Origin: Agromyces italicus DSM 16388
Lineage (GTDB): Bacteria; Actinomycetota; Actinomycetes; Actinomycetales; Microbacteriaceae
Reading direction: 5' to 3'
Length of the DNA stretch: 64,000 nt
Assembly (NCBI RefSeq): GCF_000421545.1
Contig: NZ_ATXF01000005.1
Location: 1-64,000, forward strand
Shown here: one piece after another, positions 62,080-64,000 of the stretch
Layout: each line of letters starts with the position of its first letter
How positions within the stretch are numbered: position 1 is the first letter of the stretch
Made by a program: the position numbers and the translations under genes
Notes under the pieces: generated by a model
Told to the model about the DNA's origin: nothing
What the model saw: the letters and a program-made list of their open reading frames with translations, nothing else
Databases searched by the model: none

Positions 62080-63444
62080 ATGAGCGCGGCCGGATTCGGC
62101 GGCGCCGCCGCACCGACCCGGCAGGCGCGATCCGCGGAGACCCGTACGCGAATCCTCGACGCCGCGACCGCCGCCTTCATCCGCGACGGCATCGCCGCGG
62201 TGTCGCTCCGCGACGTGGCGGGTCTCGCCGGGGTCACCCACCCGGGGCTGCTCCGTCACTTCGCCTCGAAGGATGCGCTGCTCGGCGCCGTGGTCGAACG
62301 CCTCGACCGCGCGAACACCGACTGGATCGACGAGGTCGAGCCCGCGCCCGGCACCCTCGGCATGGCGGCACTCGCCGAGCGCAATGCCCGCACACCGGGC
62401 TACCTCGAGCTCTACACGGCGCTCGCCGGCGAGGCCACGAGCCCGACCCACCCGGCCCACGAGCACCTGCGCGAGCGCTACGCGCGGGTGCGCGCCGCCA
62501 TCACCGAGCAGCTCGCAGCGCTGCCGCTCGGCGGCGACCTCGTTCCGGCCACCGAGGCGACGCTCCTCATCGCAGCCTGGGACGGCCTCCAGCTGCAGCA
62601 ACGCTACGCTCCCTCCCTCGACCTCGTCGCCCACCTCGAACGCCACGAGCGGCGCCTCCTCGGCGACCCCCCGCCCGTCGATCCGGGCGAACGCTCCGCG
62701 CCGGCCGAGGCCATCCCCCCGACGGTGGTCGTCGAGGAGGAGCCGGCGGGCCGGCTCGGCCGCGAGCGCCGAGCGAGCATCGCGGCGAGCGCGATCGAGC
62801 TGTTCGCCCGCGACGGGTACCACGGCACCAGCCTGCGCGAGCTCGCCGAGCGTGCCGGCATCTCGAAGTCGACGCTCGTGCACCACATCGGAACGAAGGA
62901 CGAACTGCTCACCGCGGTGCTGCGCCTGCGAGACCGGCGCACGATCACGCCCGAGCCGCCCGGAGCCGAACAGGCGGCCGAGCACCTCTTCGCCCTCGCT
63001 GACGCGGCTGACCGCACCGCCCGCGACGAACCCGGACTGATCGGGCTGTATTCGGTGCTCTCGTGCGAGGGGGCGACACCGGGGCATCCGGCGCACGACT
63101 ACTTCGCCCGCCGGTTCCGAGAGAGCCGACGCTACTTCCTGAGCCTCCTCCGTCGCATGCGCGACGAGGGCACCCTGCGCGAGGATCGCGACCCGGGTCA
63201 CGAATCCGCGTGGCTGCCCGCGGTGTGGGACGGCCTCCAGATCCAGTGGTCGTACGATCACTCGATCGACGTCGGAGCGCACCTGCGCGCGTACTTCCGA
63301 GAACTCGTGGTGCCGGGGTGCGTCGCCGACCACGCCGACCACGCCGATCTCGGCGATCTCGGCGCTTCGACCGGCGCCGAGGCGCCGACCCCGGGGCGGC
63401 CGGCTCAGGCCGCGGCGACCACCGCGAGCAGCGCCTCGCCGTAG
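62080..63444 (+). CDS. Double TetR-family regulator
   Basis: The 454-residue protein contains two full TetR modules: HTH 1 (ILDAATAAFIRDGIAAVSLRDVAGLAGVTHPGLLRHFASK) with ligand domain 1, and HTH 2 (SIAASAIELFARDGYHGTSLRELAERAGISKSTLVHHIGTK) with ligand domain 2. Such tandem TetR proteins usually stand next to GH3 genes in Microbacteriaceae, and this one lies beside the phosphatase and GH3. The last about 24 residues (ASTGAEAPTPGRPAQAAATT) come from a tandem duplication of the 3' end of recQ. Confidence 0.9.
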   Translation: MSAAGFGGAAAPTRQARSAETRTRILDAATAAFIRDGIAAVSLRDVAGLAGVTHPGLLRHFASKDALLGAVVERLDRANTDWIDEVEPAPGTLGMAALAERNARTPGYLELYTALAGEATSPTHPAHEHLRERYARVRAAITEQLAALPLGGDLVPATEATLLIAAWDGLQLQQRYAPSLDLVAHLERHERRLLGDPPPVDPGERSAPAEAIPPTVVVEEEPAGRLGRERRASIAASAIELFARDGYHGTSLRELAERAGISKSTLVHHIGTKDELLTAVLRLRDRRTITPEPPGAEQAAEHLFALADAADRTARDEPGLIGLYSVLSCEGATPGHPAHDYFARRFRESRRYFLSLLRRMRDEGTLREDRDPGHESAWLPAVWDGLQIQWSYDHSIDVGAHLRAYFRELVVPGCVADHADHADLGDLGASTGAEAPTPGRPAQAAATTASSASP

Positions 63445-63543
63445 GCCTCGCGCTTCACGGCGCCGAGGCGCCGACCCCGGGGCGGCCGGCTCAGGCCGCG
63501 GCGACCACCGCGAGCAGCGCCTCGCCGTAGGCCTCGCGCTTCT
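63372..63543. repeat. 86-bp tandem duplication spanning convergent gene ends
   Basis: 63372-63456 is identical to 63458-63542 (period 86). Each copy contains the antisense of the recQ 3' end, so the double-TetR gene reads through the first copy and stops at a TAG inside it, while recQ ends in the second. Perfect identity indicates a recent duplication. Confidence 0.92.
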
Positions 63544-64000
63544 TGGCGCCGATGCCCGTGATGCCGTCGAGCTCGCCCAGACTCGCCGGCTTCGCGACGG
63601 CGACCGCCCGCAACGTGGCGTCGCCGAACACGATGTAGGCGGGCACCCCCTGCTCGCGCGCCTCGCCCGCGCGCCACGCGCGCAGCTGCTCGAAGAGCTC
63701 GGCCTGGGCCGGCTCGAGGTCGGCCGCCGCGGGCGCCGCCTTGGCCCCGCCTCGCGAACGGGATGCGCGCTCGACCTCGGTGCGCAGCATCACGCTGCGG
63801 CGCCCCGAGAGCACCTCGCCCGCGACGTCGGTGATCGTGAGCGTGCCGTACTCGCCGTGGGTCGCGAGAAGGCCCTGGGCGAGCAACTGGCGAACCACAC
63901 CCCGCCACTGCTGGTCGCTGAAATCGGCGCCGAGCCCCCACGTCGAGAGCGAGTCGTGGCCGTACTGGCGAACCCGCGGCGTCTCTTTGCCCCGCAGGAT
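63491..64000 (-). CDS. recQ: RecQ helicase, C-terminal part (runs off right edge)
   Basis: The 169 visible codons on the minus strand carry the end of the RQC winged-helix domain (LRGKETPRVRQYGHDSLS then WRGVVRQLLAQGLL) and an HRDC domain (FEQLRAWRAGEAREQGVPAYIVF, GITGIGAKKREAYGEALL). RecQ unwinds DNA during repair. The helicase core and RQC start lie beyond the window. Confidence 0.93.
   Translation of the reverse strand: MLRGKETPRVRQYGHDSLSTWGLGADFSDQQWRGVVRQLLAQGLLATHGEYGTLTITDVAGEVLSGRRSVMLRTEVERASRSRGGAKAAPAAADLEPAQAELFEQLRAWRAGEAREQGVPAYIVFGDATLRAVAVAKPASLGELDGITGIGAKKREAYGEALLAVVAAA

Overview
The window is high-GC DNA (GC-rich third positions throughout) from an actinobacterium, most likely the family Microbacteriaceae (Agromyces/Microbacterium-like). 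The evidence is the gene order tilS-hpt-ftsH-folE-folP-folB-folK-(PH proteins)-panC, frequent GTG starts, 1-17 nt overlaps between genes, a leaderless-looking promoter and actinobacterial families (DUF3180, DUF2520, DUF4232, DUF3467, tandem TetR beside a GH3). This assignment is inferred from content; no rRNA is present.

Layout. 1-235: start of an IS110-family transposase gene running off the left edge, with its non-coding end. 352-11209 (minus): housekeeping block for pantothenate (panC), tetrahydrofolate (folK, folB, folP, folE), membrane proteolysis (ftsH), purine salvage (hpt) and tRNA-Ile lysidine formation (tilS), with two PH-domain membrane proteins and a DUF3180 protein inside the folate run. 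11277-14529: ppa, then two secreted peptidoglycan hydrolases (NlpC/P60 and M23) that share the same N-terminal coiled-coil design. 14788-15117: tRNA-Glu, tRNA-Asp, tRNA-Phe.

15118-40059 is an integrated genetic element of about 25 kb in the 3' end of tRNA-Phe. A 46-bp direct repeat (15072-15117 and 40014-40059) marks attL and attR. Just inside each end lie two tandem copies of the 11-mer tgtgccattaa, which look like arm-type integrase sites; the left pair lies inside the integrase coding sequence. The element carries a tyrosine integrase, an excisionase-like protein, a conserved unknown protein, a two-gene defence-like cassette (C5-cytosine methyltransferase plus a GHKL/Morc-like ATPase fused to a PD-(D/E)XK-like nuclease), a frameshifted MobF relaxase-helicase, and a carbohydrate cargo. 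The cargo comprises a GH36 alpha-galactosidase, a ROK repressor, an ABC sugar importer without its ATPase, an AraC regulator, a DUF4380 protein, a secreted DUF5703/FG-GAP protein and a DUF5107-TPR protein. The probable role is uptake and breakdown of galactose-containing plant glycans.

40182-64000 returns to chromosome: a tandem-DUF4232 secreted protein; a PadR-led operon with five phased operator-like repeats; cardiolipin synthase; an APH-type phosphotransferase; DUF3467, VOC and PolX-like PHP proteins; an MFS exporter behind a sigma70-type promoter and a CsoR-type palindrome; a zinc alcohol dehydrogenase; small proteins; a YpfJ-like metallopeptidase; proline iminopeptidase; malate dehydrogenase; a TetR regulator with acyl-CoA oxidase; a GH3 beta-glucosidase; a histidine phosphatase; a double-TetR regulator; and the 3' end of recQ. 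The recQ end overlaps a tandem 86-bp duplication that also supplies the double-TetR C-terminus. Many intergenic spaces hold large perfect inverted repeats between convergent genes.
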